Origin: Treponema sp.
GTDB lineage: Bacteria > Spirochaetota > Spirochaetia > Treponematales > Treponemataceae
Assembly (NCBI GenBank): GCA_016290995.1
Contig: JAEEVR010000011.1
Span: forward strand, 1 to 64,000
Direction: 5' to 3'
Length of the DNA stretch: 64,000 nt
The notes beneath the pieces are model-generated. The model saw only the letters and a list, made by a program, of their open reading frames with translations, did no database searches and was not told the origin of the DNA. The translations under genes were made by a program, and so were the position numbers. Position 1 is the stretch's first letter, and each line of letters begins with the position of its first letter. Shown here one piece after another: positions 33,440 through 43,500 of this stretch.

Positions 33440-34607
33440 TAACGCGGTCGCCATTGTGGCGGCCGGCTCTTCCAGCAGAATGGGAGAGCTTGGCAAAAAA
33501 GAATACTTGCCCTTAAACGGCGGCTCAGTTTTGTCTGAGACCGCCTTAGTTTTTCTCCAAACAAAACTTTTTTCCACCGTGCTTGTGGTCCATCCCAAAA
33601 ACGGCTTGGCCGCGGCAAAAAAAGCCTTTTACAAAAATCCCCTTGTAGCGGAACTTTCCAAAGACCTTAACGTTATTTTTACTCCGGGCGGAGACACGCG
33701 CCAAGAATCAGTCTTCAACGCCTTAAAGGCCTTGGACAAAAAGTCGCCGCGCCTTGTTCTTATCCACGACGGAGCGCGCCCCTTTATAAGCCAAAGCCTT
33801 GTAAAGAAAACCTTAGCCGCCGCCCTTAAATACGGCGCGGCGGTTCCAGCGTTGCAGCCCGTCGAAACGCAAAAGGAAATGGATTCCAGTTCCAAAATAG
33901 CGCGCCACCTAAAGCGTTCGTCGCTGGCCGCCGTTCAAACTCCGCAAGGATTTTTGTTCCCCGAAATTTTGGAATGCCACAAAAAGGCCAAAAAAGAAGG
34001 AAAGACAGACTTTACCGACGACACGGAAATTTGGGACAATTATTCCGACAAAAAAACGCGCGTCATCCCCGGCGAACCCGGCAATATTAAAATCACCTAC
34101 CCCAAAGACGTCACCATCGACGGCGCGCAAACATTCCGCATCGGTCTGGGAACGGACTTGCACCGACTTGTGGAAGGCCGCAAATTGATTTTAGGCGGCG
34201 TCGTTCTCCCCTACGACAAAGGCGAGGACGGACATTCCGACGGCGACGCGCTTTTGCACGCGATTACCGACGCGCTTTTGGGAGCCGCCGCCCTTGGCGA
34301 CATTGGAAGCTACTTTCCGCCCGAAGACGATAAATGGAAAGACGCCGACTCGGCAAAGCTTTTGCAGGCGGCATGGAAAGACGTCCGCGCCGCCGGCTGG
34401 GAATTGCAAAACCTTGACTGCGTCGTAAAACTGCAAGAGCCAAAATTTTTGCCCCACCGCCAAAAAGTCCGCCAATCAATCGCGCGTGTTTTGGGCGTAG
34501 ACGTAAGCCAAGTCTTTGTAAAAGCAAAGACCGGCGAGCGCGTGGGTCCCGTCGGTCTTTGTCAAGCGGTTGAAACTGAAGCCGTTTGCCTTTTGACAAA
34601 AAAATAA
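33411..34607 (+). CDS. ispDF: Bifunctional IspD/IspF isoprenoid enzyme
   Basis: 398 residues from a TTG at 33411. The N-terminal IspD half joins CTP to methylerythritol phosphate; motifs AAGSSSRMG, HDGARPF, QTPQGF and DDTEIW are visible. The C-terminal IspF half cyclises the later intermediate; motifs GTDLHRL, HSDGDALLHAITDALLGAAALGDIG and KAKTGERVG are visible. The start is hard to place: no ATG follows the carD stop, and GTG 33456 would remove the first beta strand of IspD. TTG 33411, with GAGGAAGAAG before it, keeps the strand and overlaps carD by 29 bases in another frame; ATGs at 33294 or 33342 would overlap far more. IspE is not adjacent. Confidence 0.93.
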   Translation: MTTRTTTTTNNAVAIVAAGSSSRMGELGKKEYLPLNGGSVLSETALVFLQTKLFSTVLVVHPKNGLAAAKKAFYKNPLVAELSKDLNVIFTPGGDTRQESVFNALKALDKKSPRLVLIHDGARPFISQSLVKKTLAAALKYGAAVPALQPVETQKEMDSSSKIARHLKRSSLAAVQTPQGFLFPEILECHKKAKKEGKTDFTDDTEIWDNYSDKKTRVIPGEPGNIKITYPKDVTIDGAQTFRIGLGTDLHRLVEGRKLILGGVVLPYDKGEDGHSDGDALLHAITDALLGAAALGDIGSYFPPEDDKWKDADSAKLLQAAWKDVRAAGWELQNLDCVVKLQEPKFLPHRQKVRQSIARVLGVDVSQVFVKAKTGERVGPVGLCQAVETEAVCLLTKK

Positions 34608-34625
34608 CCCCGCAAGCGCGGGGTT
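34606..34625 (-). terminator. Terminator of the coiled-coil gene, touching the ispDF stop
   Basis: AACCCCGC (34606-34613) pairs with GCGGGGTT (34618-34625), 4-base loop; on the minus strand it is followed by ATTTTTTTT. It includes part of the ispDF stop codon. Confidence 0.88.
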
Positions 34626-34636
34626 AAATCTTAGGA

Positions 34637-37600
34637 TTAGAAATCCGTATCCAAAATCAATTGAACTTCGGACTCCGTCAACTTTAACTTGTCGGCGATT
34701 TCCTCAACGCGCCAACCTTGCTGCTTAAGCGTCTTTACGTTCTCGCGCTTTCTAGGCGTGATCGAAGAAGACTTTGTCGTCTTCTTTGAAGTTTCGGCTT
34801 TGGTAATGTCTTCCAAAACATTGAACTTTGAGTCGATGTCCTTTGAAAGCTTGCTCAAGCGGTTTTCGCTGTTGACAATTCCTTCGCGGTCGCGGGTAAC
34901 CTTGTCGATTCTCTTTTCGGTTTCGTCAAGGATTTCCTGCAATGAATCCAACTTGTCCATGGCGGTGTCGATGCGCTTTGTGTTTTCCAAAAGCTTGTCA
35001 ACATTGTCTTGGGCGTCCTTGATTTCTTCGGGCAGAGACATAACTTGGCGCGTGGCGTTTTCAAGGCGCTTTTCCAAATCCTTAAGGTTTTCAAAGGCCT
35101 CGTCAACGTCGCCGGCAACCTGGTCGATTGTCTCGCTCTTTTTATCGATGCGGTCGTACTTGACGCTAAGGCCGGCAAGGTTGTCTTGGAACTGGCGAAC
35201 CTTGACTTCCAGCGATTGCAAGTCGTCGTTGGTTTCTTGCAAGCTCTTTGTCTTTTCTTCCATAGTTCCGGCCAAGGCGATAAGGCGGTTGTAGTTTCTA
35301 TCAAGCTCGTCAATCTGAGACTTGCCGGCCTTAAATGTTTCTAGGCGGTCGGCGGCGGCTTCGTTCATCTGCTCAAGCTTGTCGTACTGCTTGTTGAACA
35401 AGTCCGCAGTTCTCTGGAATTCCTTAAGGCGCTCAAAGCTTCCGGCAATTTCAGAAATCTTAACGTCAAGCTGGCGCTTCATTTCGTTGGCGGTGTCGTA
35501 ATTCTTCATCTGGTTTATAACGCCGCTCAACTCTTTTTGCAAATCGTCGATTCGAGTCTGCAAGTCGTTTGAGTCGTTTTGCATTTGCAAAACCAACTCT
35601 GTTTGGCGCTTGCGGTTTTCGTTGCTTGTCTTTTCAAGTTCGGCCGAAAGAGCCCTAAGCTTCTTTTCGCTAGAATCGTTTTGGTTCTTTACATGCTCTT
35701 CGGTCTGCTCAAGCATTTCCTCATACATGCTCTGCAATTGCGCCAAAATCGATTCTGACTTTTCTTGGTATTCGTCAAGCGAGTTGCTTGTCTTGTTGTC
35801 CAAGCTTTCGATTCTTTCCTCAATGTCGTGGTGGCGGCTTTCGACGCTTTCCTTAAATTCCTCGACAGTGTTCAAAATCTCTTGCTGGCGGCCAAGGGCG
35901 TCGTTGCGGAATTCCTCAAAAGAATCGTTTAGGAACAGGCTGGCGTCTTTTTGCTTTGCCTCGGAGGTTTCCTTAAATTCTTCCAAGCTGTCTTCAAAAA
36001 TCTTGTTGGATTCGGCAAGCTGTCGGGCAAACTTTTCTTTCCATGAGCTAAAGTCGGCCAAAGCTGTTTCGATTGTGGCCACGCTAAGCTGCTGCTGGGT
36101 TTCGCTGTCCTGCTTGAATTTGTCCAAGTCGGCCAAAACCGTCTCTTGCAACTTTGACATTCGCTCCTCGATCTCGGCGGAAAAGCGCTTTGTCTGCTCG
36201 TTGATTTCCACTCCGCTTTCCGAAAGAGTTTCCTGAATCTCGGCCTTGTAAGACTTTGAAAATTCCTTGATGCTTTCGCGGATTTCGGCCAACTGCTCCT
36301 TCAAATCGCTCTGGTTTGTCTGAACGGCCATCGCGGTCTTCTTGACTTGGTCCTCAAACTTCTTTTCAAAAGCGGCCAAGCGTTCCTTAAGCGCGTCGTT
36401 GTATTTTTCTTCCGCCGCAATGCGTTCGTTCTCGTAGCTGTTTTGAAAGCCCAAAATCTTGTCGTCAAAGCCTTGCTTCCAAGCGTTGAGCTTTTCGTCA
36501 ATCGCGTCTCCGCGATTCTTGATGTCGATGTCAAACGAGTTTTCAAAGTTGGTAAGTTTTTCTGAAGTCCTGCTGACCGCTTCTTTGCGCAAGTCGTCCA
36601 TCGCGTTTTCGATGTCTTGTATCTGGGTGGAAATCTTGTCAGAATCTTCTTTAATCTTGACTTCAAATTCAGCCTGCTGTTTTTTCTGAGCGTCAACAAA
36701 AACCTTAAAGTCGTCAAAGACGCGCTTTTCAGTCTCGGCCATAGACTTGCGCAAGGTTCTTTCCAAACCGTCAACGTCTCCGCCGCTTGACTCAAGCTTG
36801 GAGAATCTGTAGAGCATGTCCTTCTTGTATTTTTCCAAGTCGCTGTCAAGTTCAGTCATGGCGTTGATTTGGCGTTCGTCGTAGCTGGCGATTGCCTTGT
36901 TTACGGCTTCGTTCAATCTGGCCGAAACTTCAAGCAACTTTTCGTTGGCGCGCTTTTCGTAATCGGCAATCTGATCGCCAGCCTGTTTGTTCCACTCCTC
37001 AACGGTGGCGCGGCAAACCTTGGCTTCGTCAATCGCTTGGGCGCTGACCGATTTAAGTTCGGCGATCTGGTCTTTGGCTTCCTGCGAAGCGGTGACTGTA
37101 TGCTCTTTAAGGTCGGCGACAGTCTTTTTGATCGCCTCTTGCATTCCGGCGATTTTTTCGTTGATGCCGTTCTTGTAAGTCTCAACCTTTTCATTGACAG
37201 AGTTCTTGTAAGTTTCGATGTGAACCTTTGCGGCGTCTGTGTATTTTTCAAAGGCAAGCTTTTCTTTTTCGTCGATTTTTTGGCTCAATTCAGAATACAT
37301 TCCGTCATACTTTTCTTGAATGTCTTCTATTTGATTTTGCAAGCTTAGGCGGATTCCTTCAAGGGCCTTTCCGTTTCCGGCGCTTTCGCGGGCAAGCTCG
37401 TCAGTCGTTTTCTTTGTTTCGGACAAGGTTGAATTGACGCTGGCCTTGATTTCCGTAGCGTACTTGCTGATCGATGCCTTGATGCCGCCAAGCGAATCGT
37501 CGGTCAACTTTTTGACTTCGTTAACGCGGCCCATCGTCCTTGACTGCAATTCTTCAATGCTCTTTTCGTTTTCCAAACGAACGCCCTTAAGCTTGTCGTT

Positions 37601-38410
37601 GATGTCGGCGTTAAACTCATTGATGATTTGTTGGCCGCTTGTTCTAATCTCGGCCTTGTAATCCTCAACGCGCTTTTTTGCTTGTTCATAAAGCTTTGCA
37701 AAGGCCTCGTCCTCAAGCTTCTTTACCTTGTCTGTGGCCGCGGCGTAGATTCCGTTCACAGAAGCGGTGATTGACTTTAGAACGTCTTGGTTTTGCTTTA
37801 CAGCGTCTTTTGTCGTGGCTTCAATTTGATCGGCTTTGCCTTTTACGTCGGCGACGCGCTCGTCAACTTTTTTAAGGATGTCGGCTCCGACCAAGCGCAA
37901 TTGCTGGGCGTTCACCTTTTCAAAGTCGCTTACAACGTGGGGGATGCTCTTTGAAATTTTATCTATATTATCGGCGTTCTCTTTGATGCGGGCGCGAACG
38001 GTGTCAACAACCAAACCTTCTTGCTTTACGCGCTTAAGGTTTTCTTCAACGGCAGCGGTCATTTCGCTAAGCTCGTTGATCGCCCGTCCGTAGTTGTTTA
38101 CCTTTTGCTCGATTTGTTCAGCGGCGCTCTTGTCCTTTTGAACGCTGGCGATGATTCGCTGGTAGCCTTCCATTTCCTGGGCAAGGCGCTTTACGGTGGC
38201 GACAGCTTGGTCTTTTTTGGTCTCCAACTCAGCCGCCGCCGATCTTAGGTTTTGAAAGCGAGCGTCAAGATATTTTCCCAAATCTTCTTGGCGCTTGTCG
38301 GCGTAGCGTTTTACCTTGTCCAATGAATTGTTGTCGCGATCCGCCATTCGGAGCGCAAAAGCGATTCCCGTCGAAATGATGACGGCGATAAGAATTAAAA
38401 CTATTTCCAT
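34637..38410 (-). CDS. Giant spirochaete coiled-coil protein with N-terminal membrane anchor
   Basis: 1257 residues. One N-terminal membrane helix (about 2-21), then some 1,150 residues of nearly uninterrupted heptad-rich coiled coil, rich in Lys, Glu, Asp, Ala and Gln with almost no Pro, Trp or Cys. The C-terminal 50 residues are distinct: basic TPRKRENVKTLKQQGWRVEEIADKLKLTESEVQLILD, a helix-turn-helix-like end seen on several membrane coiled-coil proteins. This fits the spirochaete coiled-coil family (called SpiroCoCo in recent annotations). The length suits a structural tether of about 150 nm, perhaps linking membrane to cytoplasmic filaments or nucleoid; this is inference. Own promoter (38437-38465) and terminator. 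Confidence 0.82.
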   Translation of the reverse strand: MEIVLILIAVIISTGIAFALRMADRDNNSLDKVKRYADKRQEDLGKYLDARFQNLRSAAAELETKKDQAVATVKRLAQEMEGYQRIIASVQKDKSAAEQIEQKVNNYGRAINELSEMTAAVEENLKRVKQEGLVVDTVRARIKENADNIDKISKSIPHVVSDFEKVNAQQLRLVGADILKKVDERVADVKGKADQIEATTKDAVKQNQDVLKSITASVNGIYAAATDKVKKLEDEAFAKLYEQAKKRVEDYKAEIRTSGQQIINEFNADINDKLKGVRLENEKSIEELQSRTMGRVNEVKKLTDDSLGGIKASISKYATEIKASVNSTLSETKKTTDELARESAGNGKALEGIRLSLQNQIEDIQEKYDGMYSELSQKIDEKEKLAFEKYTDAAKVHIETYKNSVNEKVETYKNGINEKIAGMQEAIKKTVADLKEHTVTASQEAKDQIAELKSVSAQAIDEAKVCRATVEEWNKQAGDQIADYEKRANEKLLEVSARLNEAVNKAIASYDERQINAMTELDSDLEKYKKDMLYRFSKLESSGGDVDGLERTLRKSMAETEKRVFDDFKVFVDAQKKQQAEFEVKIKEDSDKISTQIQDIENAMDDLRKEAVSRTSEKLTNFENSFDIDIKNRGDAIDEKLNAWKQGFDDKILGFQNSYENERIAAEEKYNDALKERLAAFEKKFEDQVKKTAMAVQTNQSDLKEQLAEIRESIKEFSKSYKAEIQETLSESGVEINEQTKRFSAEIEERMSKLQETVLADLDKFKQDSETQQQLSVATIETALADFSSWKEKFARQLAESNKIFEDSLEEFKETSEAKQKDASLFLNDSFEEFRNDALGRQQEILNTVEEFKESVESRHHDIEERIESLDNKTSNSLDEYQEKSESILAQLQSMYEEMLEQTEEHVKNQNDSSEKKLRALSAELEKTSNENRKRQTELVLQMQNDSNDLQTRIDDLQKELSGVINQMKNYDTANEMKRQLDVKISEIAGSFERLKEFQRTADLFNKQYDKLEQMNEAAADRLETFKAGKSQIDELDRNYNRLIALAGTMEEKTKSLQETNDDLQSLEVKVRQFQDNLAGLSVKYDRIDKKSETIDQVAGDVDEAFENLKDLEKRLENATRQVMSLPEEIKDAQDNVDKLLENTKRIDTAMDKLDSLQEILDETEKRIDKVTRDREGIVNSENRLSKLSKDIDSKFNVLEDITKAETSKKTTKSSSITPRKRENVKTLKQQGWRVEEIADKLKLTESEVQLILDTDF

Positions 38411-38434
38411 TTTTCCCCACCCACTGAGTGACTT

Positions 38435-39106
38435 TTATTTTAGCGCAATTTCCTGAAACTGTCGATAATTTTTGAACGAAATGTCCGCGTCCTTTAACGG
38501 CTTATGCAGCAACCTGCGCCACAAAGGCTCAAGGTAAGCCGTTTTCATTCCCGCGTTTTTCGCTCCCAACACATCATACTTGGCGCTGTTTCCAACGTAA
38601 AGAATTTCCTCGGGCTTCACTCCCAATTCCATTGCCAAGATTCCAAACGGATATTTAGAAGGCTTTAGCGCGCCGATTTTTTCGGTTGAGAGAATTTTGT
38701 CGCAAAACGGCTTTAAGCCCCACAGCTCGCCTTTTTGTTCCGGCGGAAAGTCCGAAAGCAAGGCAAGCCTGTATCCAGCTTCCTTTAATTTTTCAAAAGT
38801 TTCGTAAACGTCTTCGTATGTCTTTATGTTCTTAAAATATTTTGCAAGTCCAGTGTAGGCCATGTCGTCAAGAATTTTTTGCGCCGTTTCAGAATCCACT
38901 TTAAGACGCTGGGCCAAAAGGCGCGCTTGGTACTCAAACAAGTTTGGAAGCGGAGCGGTTCTTCGCAACTGGCGGCGAATCAAGCCAAAGTGAAAGAATT
39001 CCCATGCGTAAGAAAAAAAGTGTCCGATGATGCGAACGTTCAGCCTGTAAGCGGGATAAAGAGTGCCGTCAATGTCAAACGCGATAACTTTTATTCCTTC
39101 AATCAT
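38435..39106 (-). CDS. HAD family hydrolase
   Basis: 223 residues. Haloacid-dehalogenase phosphatase: motif I DIDGTLYPAY (nucleophile and acid Asp, about 10-12), motif II LLSDFP, motif III Lys in GALKPSKYPFG, motif IV YVGNSAKYDVLGAKNAGM (family usual: GDs.xxDi.gA). The Asn in GNS where Asp is common is a small deviation. A helical C1 cap lies between motifs I and II. It should remove phosphate from a small metabolite; substrate unknown. It overlaps the end of the exported-protein gene by eight bases and is co-transcribed with it. Confidence 0.87.
   Translation of the reverse strand: MIEGIKVIAFDIDGTLYPAYRLNVRIIGHFFSYAWEFFHFGLIRRQLRRTAPLPNLFEYQARLLAQRLKVDSETAQKILDDMAYTGLAKYFKNIKTYEDVYETFEKLKEAGYRLALLSDFPPEQKGELWGLKPFCDKILSTEKIGALKPSKYPFGILAMELGVKPEEILYVGNSAKYDVLGAKNAGMKTAYLEPLWRRLLHKPLKDADISFKNYRQFQEIALK
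38437..38465 (-). promoter_or_regulatory. Promoter of the coiled-coil gene
   Basis: Minus strand TCGACA (38465-38460), spacer 17, TAAAAT (38442-38437). The leader is about 20 nt with GGTGGGG before ATG 38410. Confidence 0.65.
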
Positions 39107-40520
39107 TCTCTTTTTCCTTAACCGGCTCTTGCGGATAGAACTTAGACGAAGCCTTGACTCTTACAAGGTGAACAAAAGCGCCCTGCGACTTTTCAAACGA
39201 AGAGCAGAACTGCTGCAATGAATATTCTATGCCGTCATAAAAAACAACCGCCTTGAATTTTCCGTCCGCGTCAAAGTAAGGGAAGATCGCCGCCGCGTCG
39301 TTAAAGACGCTGTATTCGCTTCCTGTCTTGCCCTTGGCGGTTTGCCTGATGGCGGCAAGATAAAAGTACTGGGGATATCGCGTGGCCAAAACGTAAAGGA
39401 GCGGCTTTAAGTATTGAACGCGGTAGCCGGTGTTGGCGATGTAGCCGGCGGCGTTCTGAAAGCCCTTGTCGGTCCATCTTACTGCAAAGGGTTCGATTGA
39501 AATGTCAACGCCTGAATCCTTGTACAAAATCGTCTTGTTGTTGCGGACGCTCAAAACAGCCGCCGCCAAGTTGCGCGTCCAGTCAAGGCTAAAGCTTGTG
39601 CTGTAGTTGGAGCCCATGATTCCTTTTGAGCCTGTCGGGTTAACGTCAAAGGTTGGCTGGACCAAAGGCTTTAACTTTAAGTAGCTTCCGGCCAAAGGCT
39701 CCACGATTCCGTCGCAAATCCATTTTACAAAACCCGGCGAAGAAAGCGTCAACTTTTTTCTTAAGTCTTCGGGAACATAGCGGGCCTGTCCGTTCCTTAC
39801 TGAAACCGGCTTTCCTTCTTCATTGTAGGCCGCGTCTTCCTCGTAAGAAATTTTATCAAGCAAAGACCTTATCGTTTGAATCATTACAATCGAGTCGTCG
39901 TAAAGGCCCGTCTTTGGCTCGACCGAAGCCCAAGGCAAATTGTTTTTTGTAAGCGCTTGAATTTGCGCAAAGGAAGCGGTGTAAAAATTCGAAAAGGGAA
40001 CTCCAAGCGGAACTCCGCGCGCGGCGTAGTTGTCAAAGATTATCATGTCGGCAAGCGCGGACCTTCCCTCTTGGTTGGGTCTAAACTGAACGTAAACGCC
40101 GGCGTCCTTTGCAAAATAATAGCGGACCGAAACAGGAGAGCCGTCTTTCTTTGAGCGTACCAAAAGCCAAGAGCCGGGGCTGTCCATATTGTAGGAATCT
40201 TCGACGGCGCTTCTAACGCCTTTGGCTTCGTAAACGTCAACTTTCATTTGGCTTTTGGGAGCGACGATGATTAAGAAAACGTCCTGCTGCTCTTCCAAGC
40301 GGATTTGGAATTGCGTTCCAACTTGATTGCTGCGAATTTCGGAATTAAGGCCGCGCACAACGTCAAGGGGAGCCTCAAACCAATCGCGCGAGGCCTGGCG
40401 CCTGACTTCCGCTGAATCGGGAATGTCAAAGGAATTCCATTCGGCGAACGCTCCGGCCGCCGCAAAAATCAAAACAGCAAGAAAAAGAAAAATGCTTTTT
40501 ACAAAAACTTTTCGCTCCAC
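39099..40520 (-). CDS. Exported protein of unknown function
   Basis: 473 residues, starting with GTG at 40520 after AAGGAG. Signal peptide with cleavage after AFA (about 26). The mature part has no domain I recognise; it is mostly beta with some helical stretches and is rich in Tyr, Phe and Ser. Residues around SRDWFEAPLDVVRGLNSEIRSN and RWTDKGFQNAAGYIANTGYRVQYLKPLLY look conserved in character. It lies 22 bases after the activase gene and overlaps the HAD gene, so belongs to that operon. Probably periplasmic; a treponeme-specific conserved protein is my guess. Confidence 0.75.
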   Translation of the reverse strand: MERKVFVKSIFLFLAVLIFAAAGAFAEWNSFDIPDSAEVRRQASRDWFEAPLDVVRGLNSEIRSNQVGTQFQIRLEEQQDVFLIIVAPKSQMKVDVYEAKGVRSAVEDSYNMDSPGSWLLVRSKKDGSPVSVRYYFAKDAGVYVQFRPNQEGRSALADMIIFDNYAARGVPLGVPFSNFYTASFAQIQALTKNNLPWASVEPKTGLYDDSIVMIQTIRSLLDKISYEEDAAYNEEGKPVSVRNGQARYVPEDLRKKLTLSSPGFVKWICDGIVEPLAGSYLKLKPLVQPTFDVNPTGSKGIMGSNYSTSFSLDWTRNLAAAVLSVRNNKTILYKDSGVDISIEPFAVRWTDKGFQNAAGYIANTGYRVQYLKPLLYVLATRYPQYFYLAAIRQTAKGKTGSEYSVFNDAAAIFPYFDADGKFKAVVFYDGIEYSLQQFCSSFEKSQGAFVHLVRVKASSKFYPQEPVKEKEND

Positions 40521-40542
40521 CCTAGCGCTCCTTTTTGTTCCT

Positions 40543-43500
40543 TTAATTTGCGTCCAAGACCGGCGGAACGTCGCTTGCGGCTACTGGTTCCGGATCCACA
40601 AAGACCGCGCCTTCGGCCAAATGCACTTGCGGCTCAACCTCGCCGGAGGGAGTCCAAATCTTTCCCTTGGGCGTTTCGTCGGGATGCTTTCCAGCCGGCG
40701 CGTTTGAAAGCAAAAGCTTTAGGCGGTTCAACTGGTTGACTTCGCTGGAGCCAGGATCGTAGTCGATCGCGCTGATGTTGGTTCCCGGATAGCGGCGGCG
40801 CAATTCTTTTATCATTCCCTTGCCTGTAACATGGTTGGGCAAGCAAGCGAAAGGCTGTACGCAAGCGATGCTGGGAACGCCCGTGTGAATAAGCTCAACC
40901 ATCTCGGCCGTCAAGAACCAGCCTTCGCCGGTTATGTTTCCAAGTTGAACGATATCGTCAACGCCCTTCATCAATTCGTAAATCGACGACGGAGCGTCAA
41001 ACCTTCTTGAGTTTTTCAAGAAGCGCTTCATATCGCGGCGGTAAAGTTCCATAAACCAAACAAAGAGCTTTGCGTTGCGCTCCGTCTTTTTTGGGAAGGC
41101 CAACTGCTCGTGGCGGAAAATGCCGGTGCTGAACGAGTAGAAGAAGAAGTCCGCCAAGTCGGGCATGACGCATTCGGCGCCTTCCTTTTCGATTGTCTCG
41201 ACAATGTTGTTGTTGGCGGTCGGATGGAACTTGACCAAGATTTCTCCGACAACGCCGACGCGCGGCTTTTTAATCGGAAGCAAAGGAAGCGCGTCAAATT
41301 CTTTTATGATGTTCTTTAAGAGCTTGTGATAACCGTGGAGCGAAAGGGACTCCAATTGCTTTTCGGCCCTGGCGTTCCACTTTTCGTAAAGCGCGTTGGC
41401 GCTGCCCGGAACTTTTTCGTAAGGGCGCGTGCGGTAAAGGACGCGCATCAAAACGTCGCCCACCATTACAGCCATCAAGGCGCGGTGCAAAAGCGGGAGC
41501 GTAATCTTAAAGCCGGGGTTCTTTTCAAAGCCCTGGGCGCTCAAACTCAATACCGGAATGTTCGACCAGCCCGCGTCGTTAAGAGCGCGGCGGATAAAGC
41601 CGATGTAGTTTGTCGCGCGGCAGCCGCCTCCAGTCTGCGTGATGATGAGCGAAGTGTTGTTCAAGTCGTACTTGCCCGACTCCAACGCGGCGATCATTTG
41701 TCCCGCGACCAAAATCGAAGGATAGCAAGCGTCGTTGTTGACGAACTTAAGGCCGGTCTCAACCGCCTTGGGGTCAACCGCGTCAAGAACCTCAAACTTG
41801 TAGCCCGAACAATTGAAAGCCTTTTGCACTAGCCTAAAGTGAATCGGCGACATTTGCGGCGCGATGATCGTATGCTTGTAGCGCATGTCCTTTGTAAAGA
41901 CTTGGCGCTTGTAGGCGGCCGACTTGTATTCGGGGCGGGTGTGGTTTCTCTCGTGGGCCTTTACGGCAGCGATCAAAGAGCGGATGCGGATGCGGACCGC
42001 TCCAAGGTTTGAGCCTTCGTCAATCTTAATCAGCGTGTACATGCGGCCCTTGCTCTTAAGGATTTCGTCAACCTGGTCGGCTGTAACGGCGTCAAGGCCG
42101 CAGCCAAAGCTGGTGATTTGAACTAATTCCAAGTTGGGCATTCCGCTGACAAAAGCGGCCGCGCGGTAAAGGCGGTTGTGGTAAACCCATTGGTCGGTTA
42201 TGCGCAAGGGGCGCTCGATCGAGCCAAGGTGGGCGACGGCGTCTTCGGTAAATACCGCCAAGCCCAAGCCGTTAATCATTTCGGGGATTCCGTGGTTGAT
42301 TTCCGGATCCAAGTGGTAGGGGCGGCCCGACAAAACAATGCCGTGAACGCCGAGCGTGATAATGCGCTCCAAGGCTTCCTCGCCCTTTTGCTGGATTTCC
42401 TTGCGGAATTTTTCCTGCTCCTTCCAGGCCTCGTCAACCGCTCGCATGACCTTGTCAAAAGTGATTTGAGCAAAGTGCGGATGCAATTCCTCAAAGAGGC
42501 GGTAGGCCAAGCGGTTCTTGTCGTAAATCGGCAGGAAGGGGTCAAGGTAAAGAATCGACGAGTCTTGGCGCAGCGCGTCGATGTTGTTGCGCAAAACTTC
42601 CGGGTAGCTTGTGACGATCGGGCAGTTGTAGTGGTTTCCGGCGCCGGTGTCTTCCTGCTTTTCGTAGGGAGCGCAGGGATAGAAAATAAATTTGACGCCG
42701 GCCTTCAAAAGGCTTTCGACGTGTCCGTGCGATATTTTTCCGGGGTAGCAAACCGATTCTGACGGAATGCTTTCCAAGCCCTTTTCGTAAACGCTTCTTG
42801 TCGAGCGCGGGCTAAGGCGAACCCTAAAGCCGAGCTTTGTAAAGAAGGTGAACCACAAGGGATAGTTTTCGTACATGTTGAGGACGCGCGGAATTCCGAC
42901 TTCTCCCATCGGAGCGTCCTGCAAAGGAAGCGGCGTGTAGTCAAAGACGCGCTTGTATTTCCAAGCAAAGAGGTTTGGAATTTCAGCCGCGTCGGAGCCG
43001 TCAAGCCTTGACGCTTCCTTGTTGCTCGCGTCGATTACCGAAACTTTTTCGCCAAGCTCGGCGCCGCGCTCGCAGCGGTTTCCGGTTACAAAAGCGCGCG
43101 AGACTTCCTTTCCGTCTTTGTCTTTTGTAGTGAACGTGTTTATAGTGAGCAAGCAGTTGTTCTGGCACTTTCCGCAGCGGCGGAGGTCCAAGTCAACGTG
43201 GAAATTTTCAAGCTCTTCCAAGCTGGCCAAGCCAGTGCGAACGTCGTGAACAGTTCCTTCCGGCTCGCCCGGCTTTGGAGCCATCAAGTCGCGCCACTGG
43301 TCGCAAGCGATCAAGGCTGAGCCATACGCTCCCATAAGGCCGGCAACGTCCGGGCGGAATACGTTCACTCCGGAAATTTTTTCAAAGGCGCGCAAGACGG
43401 CGTCGTTGTTAAAGGTTCCGCCTTGGACAACAACTTTAGTTCCGATGTCGCTGGCCCTGCGCAATTTTATTACTTTGAACAAAGCGTTCTTGATTACAGA

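Noticed and set aside
32726..33598. 290-codon minus-strand frame over carD
   Set aside because: Its Val-rich repeats are the complement of the GAC/GAG acidic-tail codons; carD on the plus strand is certain.
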